Of a stretch of DNA of 64,000 nt, positions 25,077-35,435 are shown in pieces (position 1 is the first letter of the stretch; every line of letters begins with the position of its first letter). The notes below the pieces were generated by a model. That model was not told the origin of the DNA and made no database searches. It was given only the letters and a program-made list of their open reading frames with translations. The stretch comes from an uncultured Oscillospiraceae bacterium (GTDB lineage Bacteria; Bacillota; Clostridia; Oscillospirales; Oscillospiraceae), in NCBI GenBank assembly GCA_944385035.1, contig CALWVV010000005.1, forward strand, positions 101,188-165,187. Reading direction: 5' to 3'. The translations under genes were made by a program, and so were the position numbers.

Positions 25077-27512
25077 TTATTTCCGGGTGGGGACGTGCCA
25101 GATATCGTTGGCATAGTCCCGGATGGAGCGGTCGGCGGCAAAGATGCCGGACTGGGCAATGTTAATGAGCGACATCTGATCCCAGCGCGGACGGTCGGCG
25201 TAGGCCTCCAAAGAGCGCTTGTGGGCAGCACAGTAGCTGTCGAAATCGGCCAGGAGCATATACTCGTCGGCCATGCTGCCACCGGCCCCAAAGAGCAGGC
25301 GGTTGGTCAGCGTGCTGTAGGACACACCATCGCTGAAACCGGCGGAGATCTGGTCGATGACCCGCTTGAGGGCGGGGTTGTGCTGGTAGATCTCCAGGGG
25401 ACGGTAGCCCTGGCGCTTGCAGTCGTTCACCTGCTCCGCGGTGAGGCCGAAGAGGAAGATGTTCTCATCGCCCAGCTGTTCATGCATCTCCACATTGGCG
25501 CCGTCCAGGGTGCCGATGGTCAGAGCGCCGTTCATCATAAACTTCATATTGCCGGTGCCGCTGGCCTCCTTGCCGGCGGTGGAGATCTGCTCGGAGAGCT
25601 CGCTGGCGGGCATGAGCTTCTCGGCCAGGGAGACCCGGTAGTTCTCCAAAAAGACCACCTGAAGCTTATCCTTGCAGATGGGGTCCTTGGCGATCTGGTC
25701 AGCCAGGGAGTTGATGAGATGGATGATCTCCTTGGCCACATGGTAGCCGGGGGCGGCTTTGGCGCCGAAAAGGAAGGTCTGGGGGGCAAAGTCCATGTTG
25801 GGATTGTCCCGCAGCTGGTTGTAGAGGTGGACAATGTGCAGCACGTTCAGAAGCTGGCGCTTATACTCGTGCAGGCGCTTGACCTGAACATCGAAAATAG
25901 CGTCGGTGTTGAGGATGACGCCGGACTCCCGAGCCAGATAGCTGGCAAAGCGGCGCTTGTTTTCCTGCTTGATGGTCTCCAGCTGCTTCAGGACAGATTT
26001 ATCGTTCTGGTACTTCTCCAGGTCCCGCAGGGCCTCGGGGTGGAGGAGGTACTTATCCTTGCCGGTGCAGTCCCGGATCAGGGCGTCCAGCTTGGGGTTG
26101 ATCTGGGACAGCCAGCGGCGGTGGTCGATGCCGTTGGTCACGTTCTTGAACTTATCGGGCTGGGCCTGATAGGCGTCACAGAACACTTCCCGCTTGAGAA
26201 TTTCCGAGTGAAGGGCGGACACGCCGTTGATGGCCTGGCAGGCGCAGATGCACAGGTTGGCCATGCGCACCTCGCCGCCCCAGATGATGGCCATATGGGC
26301 GATCTTGCCCATGTCGTTGCCGTAGCGGTACTGCAGCTCCTCCTGATACCGGCGGGCGATCTCTTTCAGAATCTGCCAGATGCGGGGCAGGAGCGTCTCG
26401 ATGAGGGTCTGGGGCCAGCGCTCCAGGGCTTCGGCCAGGACGGTGTGGTTGGTGTAGCAGACGGTGTGGGTGACGATGTTCCAGGCCTCATCCCAGCTGT
26501 AGCCCTCCACATCCAGCAGGATGCGCATGAGCTCGGGGATGACCAGGGTGGGGTGGGTGTCGTTGATCTGGATGACGTGCTTCTCGTGGAAGTTACGGAG
26601 GGTACCGTACTGGGCCCGGTGCTTGCGCACGATGGACTGCACGGTGGCGGAGACGAAGAAGTACTGCTGCTTGAGACGCAGGGATTTGCCCTCGTAGTGG
26701 TTGTCATCGGGGTAGAGGACTTTGGCAATGACCTCGGCCATAGCCTGCTGCTCCACCGCCTTCAGATATTCGCCCCGAGAGTAGAGGGACATATCCACGG
26801 GCACAGGGCTCTTGGCGTCCCACAGACGCAGGGTGTTGGTGTGCTTGGTCTTATAACCGGCGATCTCCATGTCACGGGGGATGGCCAGCACGGTGGTGTA
26901 GCCCACGTGCTCGGGGTGGTTAATACCATTTTCATCCCAGCGGTCTTCGATCTTGCCGCCAAAACGGACTTCCTCAGTCTCATCCAGCTTGGGGATGAGC
27001 CAGGCGTCGCCCAGGCCCAGCCAGTTGTCGGCCAGTTCTACCTGCTTGCCGTCGATGATCTTCTGCTTGAAGATACCCAGCTCGTAGCAGATGGAATAGC
27101 CGGTGGCGGGGATCTCCAGGGTGGTCATGGAGTCCAGGTAGCAGGCCGCCAGACGGCCCAGGCCGCCGTTGCCCAGGCCCGCATCAGGCTCCAGCTCGAA
27201 GAGATCGGACGCGGAGAAGCCCAGACCCTCCAGAGCGTCCTGCAGGGTGCCCAGAAGCCCCAGGTTAAAGGCGTTCTTTTCCAGAGAACGGCCCATGAGG
27301 AACTCCAGGGACAGGTAGTGGACCTGGCGCTGCTGCTCCTCCCAGATTTGGTTGCTGGTCTCAATCTGACGCTGAGACATGATGTCCCGGAGCACCAAGG
27401 CGCAGGCCTTGAACATATGGGTGGGCGTGGCATCGTCCACGGTGCGGCCAAAGTTGCGCTGGAGCTTTCCAATGATCATCTGAGTCAGCTGGGATTTGGT
27501 ATATTCAGCCAT
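25077..27512 (-). CDS. glgP: Glycogen/starch/alpha-glucan phosphorylase
   Basis: A protein of 811 residues, full family length. It releases glucose-1-phosphate from glycogen using a PLP cofactor. The PLP-lysine region EASGTGNMKFMMNGALTIGT is clear, as are LGNGGLGRLAACYLDS near the N-terminus and QINDTHPTLVIPELMR in the middle. The start at 27512 follows TTTAGGAGGCATCCCA. It has its own promoter and operator and so can be regulated apart from the synthesis genes next door. Confidence 0.97.
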   Translation of the reverse strand: MAEYTKSQLTQMIIGKLQRNFGRTVDDATPTHMFKACALVLRDIMSQRQIETSNQIWEEQQRQVHYLSLEFLMGRSLEKNAFNLGLLGTLQDALEGLGFSASDLFELEPDAGLGNGGLGRLAACYLDSMTTLEIPATGYSICYELGIFKQKIIDGKQVELADNWLGLGDAWLIPKLDETEEVRFGGKIEDRWDENGINHPEHVGYTTVLAIPRDMEIAGYKTKHTNTLRLWDAKSPVPVDMSLYSRGEYLKAVEQQAMAEVIAKVLYPDDNHYEGKSLRLKQQYFFVSATVQSIVRKHRAQYGTLRNFHEKHVIQINDTHPTLVIPELMRILLDVEGYSWDEAWNIVTHTVCYTNHTVLAEALERWPQTLIETLLPRIWQILKEIARRYQEELQYRYGNDMGKIAHMAIIWGGEVRMANLCICACQAINGVSALHSEILKREVFCDAYQAQPDKFKNVTNGIDHRRWLSQINPKLDALIRDCTGKDKYLLHPEALRDLEKYQNDKSVLKQLETIKQENKRRFASYLARESGVILNTDAIFDVQVKRLHEYKRQLLNVLHIVHLYNQLRDNPNMDFAPQTFLFGAKAAPGYHVAKEIIHLINSLADQIAKDPICKDKLQVVFLENYRVSLAEKLMPASELSEQISTAGKEASGTGNMKFMMNGALTIGTLDGANVEMHEQLGDENIFLFGLTAEQVNDCKRQGYRPLEIYQHNPALKRVIDQISAGFSDGVSYSTLTNRLLFGAGGSMADEYMLLADFDSYCAAHKRSLEAYADRPRWDQMSLINIAQSGIFAADRSIRDYANDIWHVPTRK

Positions 27513-27564
27513 TGGGATGCCTCCTAAATCAAAGCAAGTTCACGAAGGAAAACTTGCAAAATTC

Positions 27565-27584
27565 AATTGGAAACCGTTTCAATT
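27565..27584. promoter_or_regulatory. LacI-family-type operator at the glgP start point
   Basis: AATTGGAAACCGTTTCAATT with core GAAAC-C-GTTTC, a typical LacI/GalR or loose CcpA site. It begins at the inner edge of the -10. Confidence 0.5.
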
Positions 27585-27610
27585 CTAGCAGATTTCCCAA
27601 TGTCCGTCAA
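27582..27610 (-). promoter_or_regulatory. glgP promoter
   Basis: On the minus strand: TTGACG (27610-27605), a 17-base spacer and TAGAAT (27587-27582). Confidence 0.7.
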
Positions 27611-27760
27611 TTGTAAAAACCCATTAAGATGTCTGCGGAACAGGGAATTTCCCTACGGTTTTCACAAGAAAAGCAGAGAAAAGCGGCCTCCGTCCCATGT
27701 GACGGAGGCCGCCCGTCCGATTGAAAAAGCGTTTCCAAAAACAGCGGGATACGGCGCTAC

Positions 27761-29197
27761 TCAGCCCAGGATGCGCTGGTAGATGTCCAGATATTGCTTG
27801 GCGGAGTTGTCCCAGGAGAAGTCGGCGGTCATGCTCTCCTTTTGCAGGCCGCGCCAGGCCTTTTTGTTGTTGTAGAAGAGATCCACAGCCTCCCGGAGCA
27901 CCCAGGTCATATCCCCGGCGCTGATGTTAGCAAAGGTAAAGCCCCGGCCGGTACCCTCGAACTTGTTGTAGGGGGTGACGGTATCCTTCAGTCCGCCGGT
28001 CTCCCGCACCACGGGGATGGTGCCAAAGCGCATGGCGATCATCTGGGAGAGACCGCAGGGCTCGGAGACAGAAGGCATGAGGAACATGTCCGCGCCGGCG
28101 TAGATCATATTGGACAGAGGGGCGGAGTAGGTCAGCTGGGCGGCAAAGCGGCCGGGATACTGACCTTGGGCGTGGCGGAAGGCTTCCTCATACTGCCAGT
28201 CGCCGGTGCCCAGCACCACCATCTGCACGTCCATGCCCATAATGTCGTGGAGGGCGTCGGTGACCAGGGAGAAGCCCTTGTGCCCCACCAGACGGGAGAC
28301 GCAGGCGATGATGGGCACGTCCGGATTCTCCTGCAGGCCTACCGCCTGCTGCAGGGCCTGCTTGCAGGCGGCCTTCCCTTTGACCAGTGACTTGACGGAG
28401 AAGTTGGCGGCCAGGCTGGGGTTGGTGGCCGGATCATAGAGAGCGGTGTCGATGCCGTTGAGGATACCCTCCAGCTTAAAGCTCTGCTGGTTGATCACCC
28501 CATCCAGGCCGTGGGCGTAGAAGGGGGTGCGCAGCTCCTGGGCGTAGGTGGGGGAGACGGTGGTGACGAAGTTGGAGGCCATAATGGCGCCCTTCATCAG
28601 GTTTACATCCCGGTGGTAGGCCAGCATCCCCTCGTTAAAGTAGCTCTTATCCAGGCCGATGACATCCTGCAGGACCTGGTCGCCGTAGCGGCCCTGATAC
28701 TCGATATTGTGGATGGTAAATACGCTCTTGGCACCGCCAAGCTGAGGAATGCGGTATTTTTCCTCCAGCAGGTAGACGGGAACCAGTGCGGTCTGCCAGT
28801 CGTTGCAGTGGATAATATCGGGCGCCCAGTTCAGGTGGCCGGGGGTCTCGATGATGGCGCGGGAGAAATAGGCAAAGCGCTCGCAGTCGTCAAAGTGGCC
28901 GTAAATCTGCCAGCGTTTGAAGTAGTATTCATTGTCCACGAACCAGTAGGTGACCCCATCCCGCTCCAACTGGAAGATGCCGCAGTAGACCTGACGCCAG
29001 GCCAGAGTGACGTTGAAATATTGCAGGAAGGTCATCTGCTCCCGCCACTCCGGACCAATTCCCTCGTAAAGGGGCAGGATGACCTTGACTTCATGCCCCG
29101 CCGCGGACAGGGCCTGGGGCAGGGAGCCGGCCACGTCGGCCAGACCGCCGGTTTTGATGAAAGGGGCTACCTCGGAAGAAGCGAATAAAATTTTCAT
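27761..29197 (-). CDS. glgA: Glycogen synthase (ADP-glucose)
   Basis: A GT5 enzyme of 478 residues adding glucose from ADP-glucose to glycogen. The N-terminal ADP-glucose-binding motif KTGGLADVAGSLPQAL is present; the C-terminal domain has the catalytic loop MPSVSEPCGLSQMIAMRFG and RETGGLKDTV. The start MKILFASSEVAPF at 29197 follows AGAGGT. It is the last gene of the glgB-glgC-glgD-glgA series. Confidence 0.97.
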   Translation of the reverse strand: MKILFASSEVAPFIKTGGLADVAGSLPQALSAAGHEVKVILPLYEGIGPEWREQMTFLQYFNVTLAWRQVYCGIFQLERDGVTYWFVDNEYYFKRWQIYGHFDDCERFAYFSRAIIETPGHLNWAPDIIHCNDWQTALVPVYLLEEKYRIPQLGGAKSVFTIHNIEYQGRYGDQVLQDVIGLDKSYFNEGMLAYHRDVNLMKGAIMASNFVTTVSPTYAQELRTPFYAHGLDGVINQQSFKLEGILNGIDTALYDPATNPSLAANFSVKSLVKGKAACKQALQQAVGLQENPDVPIIACVSRLVGHKGFSLVTDALHDIMGMDVQMVVLGTGDWQYEEAFRHAQGQYPGRFAAQLTYSAPLSNMIYAGADMFLMPSVSEPCGLSQMIAMRFGTIPVVRETGGLKDTVTPYNKFEGTGRGFTFANISAGDMTWVLREAVDLFYNNKKAWRGLQKESMTADFSWDNSAKQYLDIYQRILG

Positions 29198-29276
29198 AGT
29201 GTACCTCTTTTCCAAGACAATTCAATGTGGGGACAGACGCCTCCCCCCTGGGAGGGAAGGCGTCTGTGGGGATCGG

Positions 29277-30389
29277 TCAGACGATGGAATTTTTCGAGAT
29301 GGCCAGAGGATAGGTGCTGTGGCCCATGAGCATACGGTCCTCATTCACCTTCACATTCTTGTCTGTGATGACGTAGGACAGGGAGGCCCCCGCCTTGATC
29401 ACCGTGCCCTGCATGAGCACGCTGTTGGACACCTTGGCGCCCTTTTCCACAATGACCCCACGGGAGAGGATGGAATTTTCTACCTCACCCTCGATAAAGC
29501 AGCCGTCCGCCACCAGAGAGTGTTTGCAGACAGAACCGGGGCCGTAGTAGGTGGAGGGGTTGGACTGGTCCTTGGTGCGGATGGGACGGTCGGGGTTGAA
29601 GAGATCGTTGCGCACCTTTTCGTCCAGCAGGTCCATGGAGTCGTTGAAGTAGCCGCTGACAGAGGGGAAGCGGGCCACATACCCCTTGTGGACATAGGGG
29701 ATGATCTTCATGGTGTGCAGGCGGGGCTGAAGCACGCCGCGGCTGAAGTGATAGATGTTGTGGGTGGTGCAGTACTCCACAATGTCCAGCAGAAGCTGCT
29801 TGGACATCACATACAGCTCCAGAGATTCCAGCCCGGAAGCGGTGGCGGGGTGGATGGCCAGGTCATTCACCTGACCGTTGTCGCTGAGAGTGACATACTC
29901 ACAGTTGCCGGGAGTGCTGCAATAATGGGTGGTGCAGACCATGGTGATGTCCGCGCCGGTGTCCAGGTGCTGCTGGTAGATTTCGGCCACAGGCAGGTTG
30001 ACGGCCATATCGCCCCAGCCCAGGATCACATAGTCCTGGCGGATATTCTGCAGATAGGAGTAGACCCCGGACAGGGCCTCCATGTTGCCACGGTACTCGC
30101 CACCGCCCTTGCCCTCATAGCCAAAGGGGGGCAGAATACGCAGGCCGCCGTGCTTGCGGCTGAGCTCCCAGTCCTTGCCGGAGCCCAGGTGGTCCAAAAG
30201 GGACTGATAGCTCTCGTGGACGATGATGCCTACGTCGGTGATGCCGGCGTTAATATAGTTGGAGAGCATAAAGTCCACCAGACGATACCGCCCGCCAAAG
30301 GGCAGGGAGCAGGTGTTCCGGGGACGGGTCAGCTCACCCAGATTGGTGTTGGAGCGATAGGCAAAGAGAATGCCGTGCAGGTCATTCAT
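29277..30389 (-). CDS. glgD: Glucose-1-phosphate adenylyltransferase-like subunit
   Basis: A protein of 370 residues, a GlgC paralogue with an NTP-transferase domain and a C-terminal left-handed beta-helix. The nucleotide loop is degenerate: the N-terminal [21 protein letters not shown] lacks the GGxGxRL motif seen in GlgC. In Firmicutes GlgD forms a hetero-oligomer with GlgC and raises its activity. It overlaps glgC by four bases. Confidence 0.93.
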   Translation of the reverse strand: MNDLHGILFAYRSNTNLGELTRPRNTCSLPFGGRYRLVDFMLSNYINAGITDVGIIVHESYQSLLDHLGSGKDWELSRKHGGLRILPPFGYEGKGGGEYRGNMEALSGVYSYLQNIRQDYVILGWGDMAVNLPVAEIYQQHLDTGADITMVCTTHYCSTPGNCEYVTLSDNGQVNDLAIHPATASGLESLELYVMSKQLLLDIVEYCTTHNIYHFSRGVLQPRLHTMKIIPYVHKGYVARFPSVSGYFNDSMDLLDEKVRNDLFNPDRPIRTKDQSNPSTYYGPGSVCKHSLVADGCFIEGEVENSILSRGVIVEKGAKVSNSVLMQGTVIKAGASLSYVITDKNVKVNEDRMLMGHSTYPLAISKNSIV

Positions 30390-31594
30390 GCCTGCTCACC
30401 TCCTTTCACATCTTCGCGGACCATGGCGCTGGGAGCGACCGTGGCCTTCTCACCCACGGTGACGCCGCCGGCTACCACGGCAATGCCCCATTTGGGGTCA
30501 TCGCTGGGAGGCGCGCCCACAACGGCCCCGGCCTCCACCACGGCATCCTCCGCCACAATGGCGTAGGAGACCTTGGCACCGGCCTTGACCACGGTGCCGG
30601 GCATGAGGATGGAGTACTCCACCTCAGCCCCCTCCTCCACCACCACGGAGTGGAAGAGGACGGAGTTTTCCACCTTGCCGTCCACCTTGCACCCGCCGGT
30701 GACCAGGGAGTGGGAGATATGGGCGTTGGGCCCGGTGATATGGGGGGGCTTGATGGGGGTACGGGCGTAGATGGGCCACTCGGTGGAGTAGAGATCGATG
30801 CTGCTGTTGGGGGCCAGCATGTCCATGTTGGCATCCCACAGGGAGTCGATGGTGCCTACGTCCTTCCAATAGCCGGAGAAGCGGTAGGTCATGAGCTTCT
30901 CCCCAGCGGCAAGCATATTGGGGATAATGTTCTTGCCAAAGTCATTGGAGGAGTTGGGGTCGGCCTCATCGTCAATGAGATACTGGCGAAGCTTAGACCA
31001 GGTGAAGACATAGATGCCCATGGAGGCCAGGGTGCTCTTGGGGTGCTGGGGCTTTTCCTCAAACTCATAGACCTGGCCGTCGGCATTGGCGTTCATGATG
31101 CCAAAGCGCTTGGCCTCCTCCAGAGTGACCTCCAATACGGAGATGGTACAGGCGGCTTTCGTCTTCTTGTGCTGAGCCACCATCTCGGAGTAGTCCATCT
31201 TATAGATGTGGTCGCCGGACAGGACTACCACATACTCAGGATCGTAGAGATCCAAAAAACCGATGTTCTGATAAATCGCGTTTGCGGTTCCCTTGTACCA
31301 GGTACCCTGGTCGCCTTCCCTCTGGTAGGGGGGCAGGATATGTACGCCGCCATCGGAGCGGTCCAGATCCCAGGGCTGGCCGTTGCCCAGGTAGCTGTTC
31401 AGCTCCAGGGGACGATACTGGGTCAGGACACCTACGGTGTCGATGCCGGAATTGACACAGTTGGAGAGGGGGAAATCAATGATACGGTACTTTCCGCCGA
31501 AGGGAACGGCGGGTTTGGCCACATGGCTGGTGAGGGCATAGAGACGGCTGCCCTGTCCACCGGCCAGCAACATGGCCACAACTTCTTTTTTCAT
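30386..31594 (-). CDS. glgC: Glucose-1-phosphate adenylyltransferase, catalytic subunit
   Basis: A protein of 402 residues making ADP-glucose. The catalytic loop is [14 protein letters not shown], followed by [20 protein letters not shown] and [10 protein letters not shown] (metal-binding Asp). The C-terminal half is a beta-helix of hexapeptide repeats. It is paired with glgD by a four-base overlap. Confidence 0.97.
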   Translation of the reverse strand: MKKEVVAMLLAGGQGSRLYALTSHVAKPAVPFGGKYRIIDFPLSNCVNSGIDTVGVLTQYRPLELNSYLGNGQPWDLDRSDGGVHILPPYQREGDQGTWYKGTANAIYQNIGFLDLYDPEYVVVLSGDHIYKMDYSEMVAQHKKTKAACTISVLEVTLEEAKRFGIMNANADGQVYEFEEKPQHPKSTLASMGIYVFTWSKLRQYLIDDEADPNSSNDFGKNIIPNMLAAGEKLMTYRFSGYWKDVGTIDSLWDANMDMLAPNSSIDLYSTEWPIYARTPIKPPHITGPNAHISHSLVTGGCKVDGKVENSVLFHSVVVEEGAEVEYSILMPGTVVKAGAKVSYAIVAEDAVVEAGAVVGAPPSDDPKWGIAVVAGGVTVGEKATVAPSAMVREDVKGGEQA

Positions 31595-31673
31595 GTTACT
31601 TCACCTCTTGTCTATTTCAACGGGGGCGGGAAAACGCGATTATGGAACCGGGACTGCGTCCCGAGATATCCCT

Positions 31674-33797
31674 TTAGTTTGCCTCGGCCTTTTTGGCCGG
31701 AACCTGAGGCTTTTTGCGTACGGCAGGGGTCTTGGGGGCCTCGGCCTTGACCAGGGAACGGCCGGCCGTTTCCTTTACGAGAGCGGTGGTTTCGTCCTTT
31801 TTAGCGGGAGCCTTTTTTCCGGCGGCCTTTTTGGCCGGGGCCTTCTTGGCCTTGCCCGAGTCATCCTTGGGCTTGCGCACCGGGTTTTTCCGGGTGCAGC
31901 GGTAGATGACCGTGGACATGGGAGGCAGGTCCACCACGAAGGACTGCTGCTGGCCGTGGTAGGGGATCTTCTCTGTCTTCAAAGGAGCCTTGTCCCCAAA
32001 GCCGTTGCCGCCAAAGACTGCATCATCGGTATTGAAGGCCACGGCCCAAGTGCCCGCAAAGGGGGCGCCCACCCGGTAGCCATTGCGGTGCTCGGGAGAG
32101 AAGTTGCACAGCACGATGAGAGGCTGACCCTTCCGGTCCCAGCGCAGGAAGGCCACGGTATTGGCCTGGTTATCATCGGCACACAGCCACTGGAAGCCCT
32201 GCCAGGAGTCATCCTGTTCCCAAAGCGGGGGCTGCTCCAGGTAGAAGCTGTTCATGGCCTTGAAGAATTCCTGGGTCTGGCGGTGGGGCGCGTACTGGAG
32301 CAGATGCCAGTCCAGAGAGTATTCATAGTGCCACTCGTTCCACTGGCCCAGCTCCGCCCCCATGAAGGTGAGCTTTTTGCCGGGATGGGTCATCATGTAG
32401 GCATAGAAGGCCCGGACACCGGCAAACTTCATGGGGTTGTCCCCCGGCATCTTCCCGAAGAAGGAGCCCTTCATATGGACGACCTCGTCGTGGGAGAGGG
32501 GCAGAATGTAGTTCTCCGAGAAGGCGTACATCAGGGAGAAGGTAATATCCCGGTGGTTGAACTGCCGGAAGTAGGGGTCCAGCTTGATATAGTGGCAGAT
32601 GTCGTTCATCCAGCCCATGTTCCACTTGAAGTTGAAGCCCAGACCGCCCTGATCCACAGGATAAGTCACCTTCGGCCAGGCGGTGGATTCCTCGGCCACC
32701 ATGAGGACATCGGGATGGGCCGCAAAGATGGCGGTATTCAGCTTCTGGAAAAATTCGATGGCCTCCAGGTTTTCCTTGCCGCCGTTGACGTTGGGCATCC
32801 ACTCCCCATCCTGCCGGCCGTAGTCCAGGTAGAGCATGGAGGACACCGCATCTACCCGCAGGCCGTCCATATGGTATTCCTCCAGCCAGAACATGGCGGA
32901 GGAGAAGAGGAAGGAGCGCACCTCGTTGCGGCCCAGGTCAAAGACATTGGTGCCCCAGTCAGCATGTTCGCCCTTTCGGGGGTCGGCGTACTCATAGGTG
33001 GGGGTGCCGTCAAAATTATAAAGGCCAAAGGCATCCCGCGGGAAATGGGCGGGGACCCAGTCCATGATGACGCCGATGCCCGCCTGGTGGAGCTGGTCGA
33101 TCATGTACTTCAGATCGTCAGGGATACCAAAGCGGCTGGTGGCGGCAAAGTAGCCGGTGCACTGATAGCCCCAGGACGCATCCAGGGGATGCTCGGTGAC
33201 GGGGAGCAGCTCCACATGGGTGAAGCCCATCTCCTTCACATAGGGCACCAGATAGGAGGTAATATCCCGATAGCTGAGAAATTCCCCTTCTCCCGTGCGC
33301 CGCCAGGAGCCCAGGTGGCACTCATAAATATTCATGGGACGGCGATAGGGGGGATTTTTGGAGCGGTACTCCAGCCAGTCCTGATCCCCCCACTGATAGC
33401 CCGTATCCAGGTCATAAATCTTGGTGGACACGTCCGGCCGCGTGGCAGCATGGAACCCGTAGGGGTCGGCCTTGCCCACAAAGGTGCCGTCCTCTCTATG
33501 TATGGCGTATTGGTATGCATCATAGCGCTTGAGGCCAGGGACAAAGGCTTCCCAAATGCCCCCCTCTACCCGCTCCATGGGGGTGGCTTCCAGGTCCCAG
33601 CCGTTGAAATCGCCGATGACCGTTACCTTGGGGGCGTTGGGAGCCCAGACACGGAAGAGATAACCCTCGGTCCCGTCGGGAGCCTTGGCGGGATGAGCGC
33701 CAAAGCACTTCCACGCATGGGTGGAACGGCCCTCAGAAAAGGACTCCAACTCTAAAAAGAGATCGGAAGGGGAAAGCTTTTCCTGGTATTTAGACAT
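31674..33797 (-). CDS. glgB: 1,4-alpha-glucan branching enzyme with a Lys/Ala/Pro-rich tail
   Basis: A protein of 707 residues: CBM48 module (GYLFRVWAPNAPKVTVIGDF), GH13 barrel and C-terminal beta domain. GH13 motifs: DWVPAHFP, GLRVDAVSSM (nucleophile Asp), EESTAWP (acid Glu) and LSHDEV. After the normal end (IYRCTRKN) about 70 extra residues rich in Lys, Ala and Pro follow, with KKAPAKKAAGKKAPAKK resembling histone H1 tails. The start at 33797 (MSKYQEK) follows TTGAGGTG. It is first in the glycogen synthesis operon. Confidence 0.96.
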   Translation of the reverse strand: MSKYQEKLSPSDLFLELESFSEGRSTHAWKCFGAHPAKAPDGTEGYLFRVWAPNAPKVTVIGDFNGWDLEATPMERVEGGIWEAFVPGLKRYDAYQYAIHREDGTFVGKADPYGFHAATRPDVSTKIYDLDTGYQWGDQDWLEYRSKNPPYRRPMNIYECHLGSWRRTGEGEFLSYRDITSYLVPYVKEMGFTHVELLPVTEHPLDASWGYQCTGYFAATSRFGIPDDLKYMIDQLHQAGIGVIMDWVPAHFPRDAFGLYNFDGTPTYEYADPRKGEHADWGTNVFDLGRNEVRSFLFSSAMFWLEEYHMDGLRVDAVSSMLYLDYGRQDGEWMPNVNGGKENLEAIEFFQKLNTAIFAAHPDVLMVAEESTAWPKVTYPVDQGGLGFNFKWNMGWMNDICHYIKLDPYFRQFNHRDITFSLMYAFSENYILPLSHDEVVHMKGSFFGKMPGDNPMKFAGVRAFYAYMMTHPGKKLTFMGAELGQWNEWHYEYSLDWHLLQYAPHRQTQEFFKAMNSFYLEQPPLWEQDDSWQGFQWLCADDNQANTVAFLRWDRKGQPLIVLCNFSPEHRNGYRVGAPFAGTWAVAFNTDDAVFGGNGFGDKAPLKTEKIPYHGQQQSFVVDLPPMSTVIYRCTRKNPVRKPKDDSGKAKKAPAKKAAGKKAPAKKDETTALVKETAGRSLVKAEAPKTPAVRKKPQVPAKKAEAN

Positions 33798-33884
33798 TTT
33801 CATCACCTCAAGATATCATTTGGGTATGGGCATCGGCTAAAACCAACAAGTGGGTGCCGAAAGTAATTTCAGATATTCGTATAA

Positions 33885-33913
33885 ATTATACAACGGGCTT
33901 GCACGAGCGTCAA
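33885..33913 (-). promoter_or_regulatory. glgBCDA promoter
   Basis: On the minus strand: TTGACG (33913-33908), a 17-base spacer and a perfect TATAAT (33890-33885). Confidence 0.8.
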
Positions 33914-33986
33914 GTAAAATACTAGAAAACTCTCCGGAAATCCAGGTTAAATCCGGGCAAATTTCAGGCCGTTTTGGAACAATCAG

Positions 33987-34022
33987 CCCCGCCTCCTCAA
34001 AGGAAAATTTTGGGAGGCGGGG
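33987..34022 (-). terminator. Hairpin after the carboxypeptidase gene, possible terminator
   Basis: The ten-pair stem CCCCGCCTCC/GGAGGCGGGG lies 14 bases past the stop. The U-tract is poor on both strands, so termination strength is uncertain. Confidence 0.5.
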
Positions 34023-34035
34023 TAAAAATTTTTGG

Positions 34036-35181
34036 TCAGTTTCCCATAAACAATTGGCTGAGAAGCTGGGAGAAAATACCGGGAACGGACAGCCGGTCCA
34101 CCCCGTGGGCGGCCAAGATAGGAACCGTGTCCCGAAGCTCGTCCCCCACATAGACCTGGAGCTCGCCCAGAATTTGCCCTTCGTCCACCGGGGCCTCCAC
34201 GTTTTCGGCCAGGCTGAGACGGGTGGAGATCTGCTTTTCCTCTCCCTTGCTCACCAGCAGGCGGCACTCCCGCTGAAGCTGAGGCTGGACCTGTTTTGCA
34301 TCGCCAAGGATCACGTCCACCGGGGCCAGAGGCTCGTCTGGGTAGACGCTGGCCAGGGCGTAGTTGGCAAAACCATAGTCCAGCAGGGCTTTGGCATCTT
34401 CAAACCGCTGGCTGGTGGAGGGGGCCTTCATCACCACGGCGATGAGCTCCATCCCATCTCGCTCTGCAGTGGCGGACATGCAGTAAAGGGCCGCGTCGGT
34501 GGAGCCGGTCTTTAGTCCGGTGGCCCCTGGATAAAAGCGAATGAGCCGGTTGGTGTTGGTCAGGCCAAATTCACCGTTACGAATGGAGTCCATCCAGATG
34601 GTGGTGTACTGGCGGATGGAGGGATGGTTCCGGATGAGCTCCCGAGACATGAGGGCGATGTCATAGGCGCTTGTCACATGTCCCTGGGCAGGCAGTCCGG
34701 TACAGTTGAGAAAGGTGGTGTCTGCCATGCCCAGCTCCTGGGCCCGCTGGTTCATCAGGGTGACAAAGGCGGTTTCACTGCCCGCCAGGTGCTCGGCCAG
34801 GGCCACGGCACAGTCGTTGCCCGAGACCACCGTGACACACTTGATCATTTCGCCCACCGACATCTGCTCCCCCTCCTCCAGGTAGACCTGGGAGCCTCCC
34901 ATTCCGGCGGCATAGGCGGAGACCGTGACGGTGTCCTCCAGGGTGATACGGCCGGAGTCCACCGCTTCCATGACCAGCAGCAGGGTCATGACTTTGGTAA
35001 CGCTGGCAGGCTCCAGCTTTTCGTGGGCGTTTTGCTCAAACAGCAGGGTGCCGGTTTCTTTCTCCATAAGGACCGCCGAGGCACAGGATAGGGACAGGGG
35101 GCTGTCCCCCTGAGCGTGGGCAGCGGGAACGGCCCCTACCAAGAGCAGCAGGGCCAGCGGCAGGGATAAAAATCGTTTCAT
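34036..35181 (-). CDS. D-alanyl-D-alanine carboxypeptidase (S11, DacA/DacF type)
   Basis: A secreted penicillin-binding protein of 381 residues that trims the terminal D-Ala from peptidoglycan stem peptides. The signal peptide MKRFLSLPLALLLLVGAVPA ends at AHA. Catalytic motifs: SVTK (Ser-x-x-Lys), SGN and KTGS, with a C-terminal beta-rich domain. The start at 35181 follows GAGGAGG. It transcribes away from the phage-like block beginning 254 bases upstream. Confidence 0.94.
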   Translation of the reverse strand: MKRFLSLPLALLLLVGAVPAAHAQGDSPLSLSCASAVLMEKETGTLLFEQNAHEKLEPASVTKVMTLLLVMEAVDSGRITLEDTVTVSAYAAGMGGSQVYLEEGEQMSVGEMIKCVTVVSGNDCAVALAEHLAGSETAFVTLMNQRAQELGMADTTFLNCTGLPAQGHVTSAYDIALMSRELIRNHPSIRQYTTIWMDSIRNGEFGLTNTNRLIRFYPGATGLKTGSTDAALYCMSATAERDGMELIAVVMKAPSTSQRFEDAKALLDYGFANYALASVYPDEPLAPVDVILGDAKQVQPQLQRECRLLVSKGEEKQISTRLSLAENVEAPVDEGQILGELQVYVGDELRDTVPILAAHGVDRLSVPGIFSQLLSQLFMGN

Positions 35182-35435
35182 AGCAAAGGGTTCCTCCTCG
35201 TCCATTTGGTTGGGCTATGTGGATATGGCCAGCATGTGGAGCGGGAAGGTTTTCTATGCGAAAATTTGGGCGGTAAATTTTTCTTTTACCCGGAACAGCC
35301 ACAGTGTAATACGGCAAAGGAGAAAAACCAGGCGAAAAAGGACGAGCTGTTCCACCGGCCGTCGAAAAAATTTTTGGTTAGGAGGACGCAAACGTACAAC
35401 TTTTCCCCAAAAGCTGCCTAAGGGCGAGGAGGGAT

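Noticed and set aside
25047-27527. 826-codon plus-strand frame opposite glgP
   Set aside because: Mirror frame of glgP; repetitive Val/Gly/Leu/Asp composition and no family features.
33850-34515. 221-codon plus-strand frame opposite the carboxypeptidase
   Set aside because: Overlaps the glgB promoter and the carboxypeptidase gene; no start context and no recognisable product.
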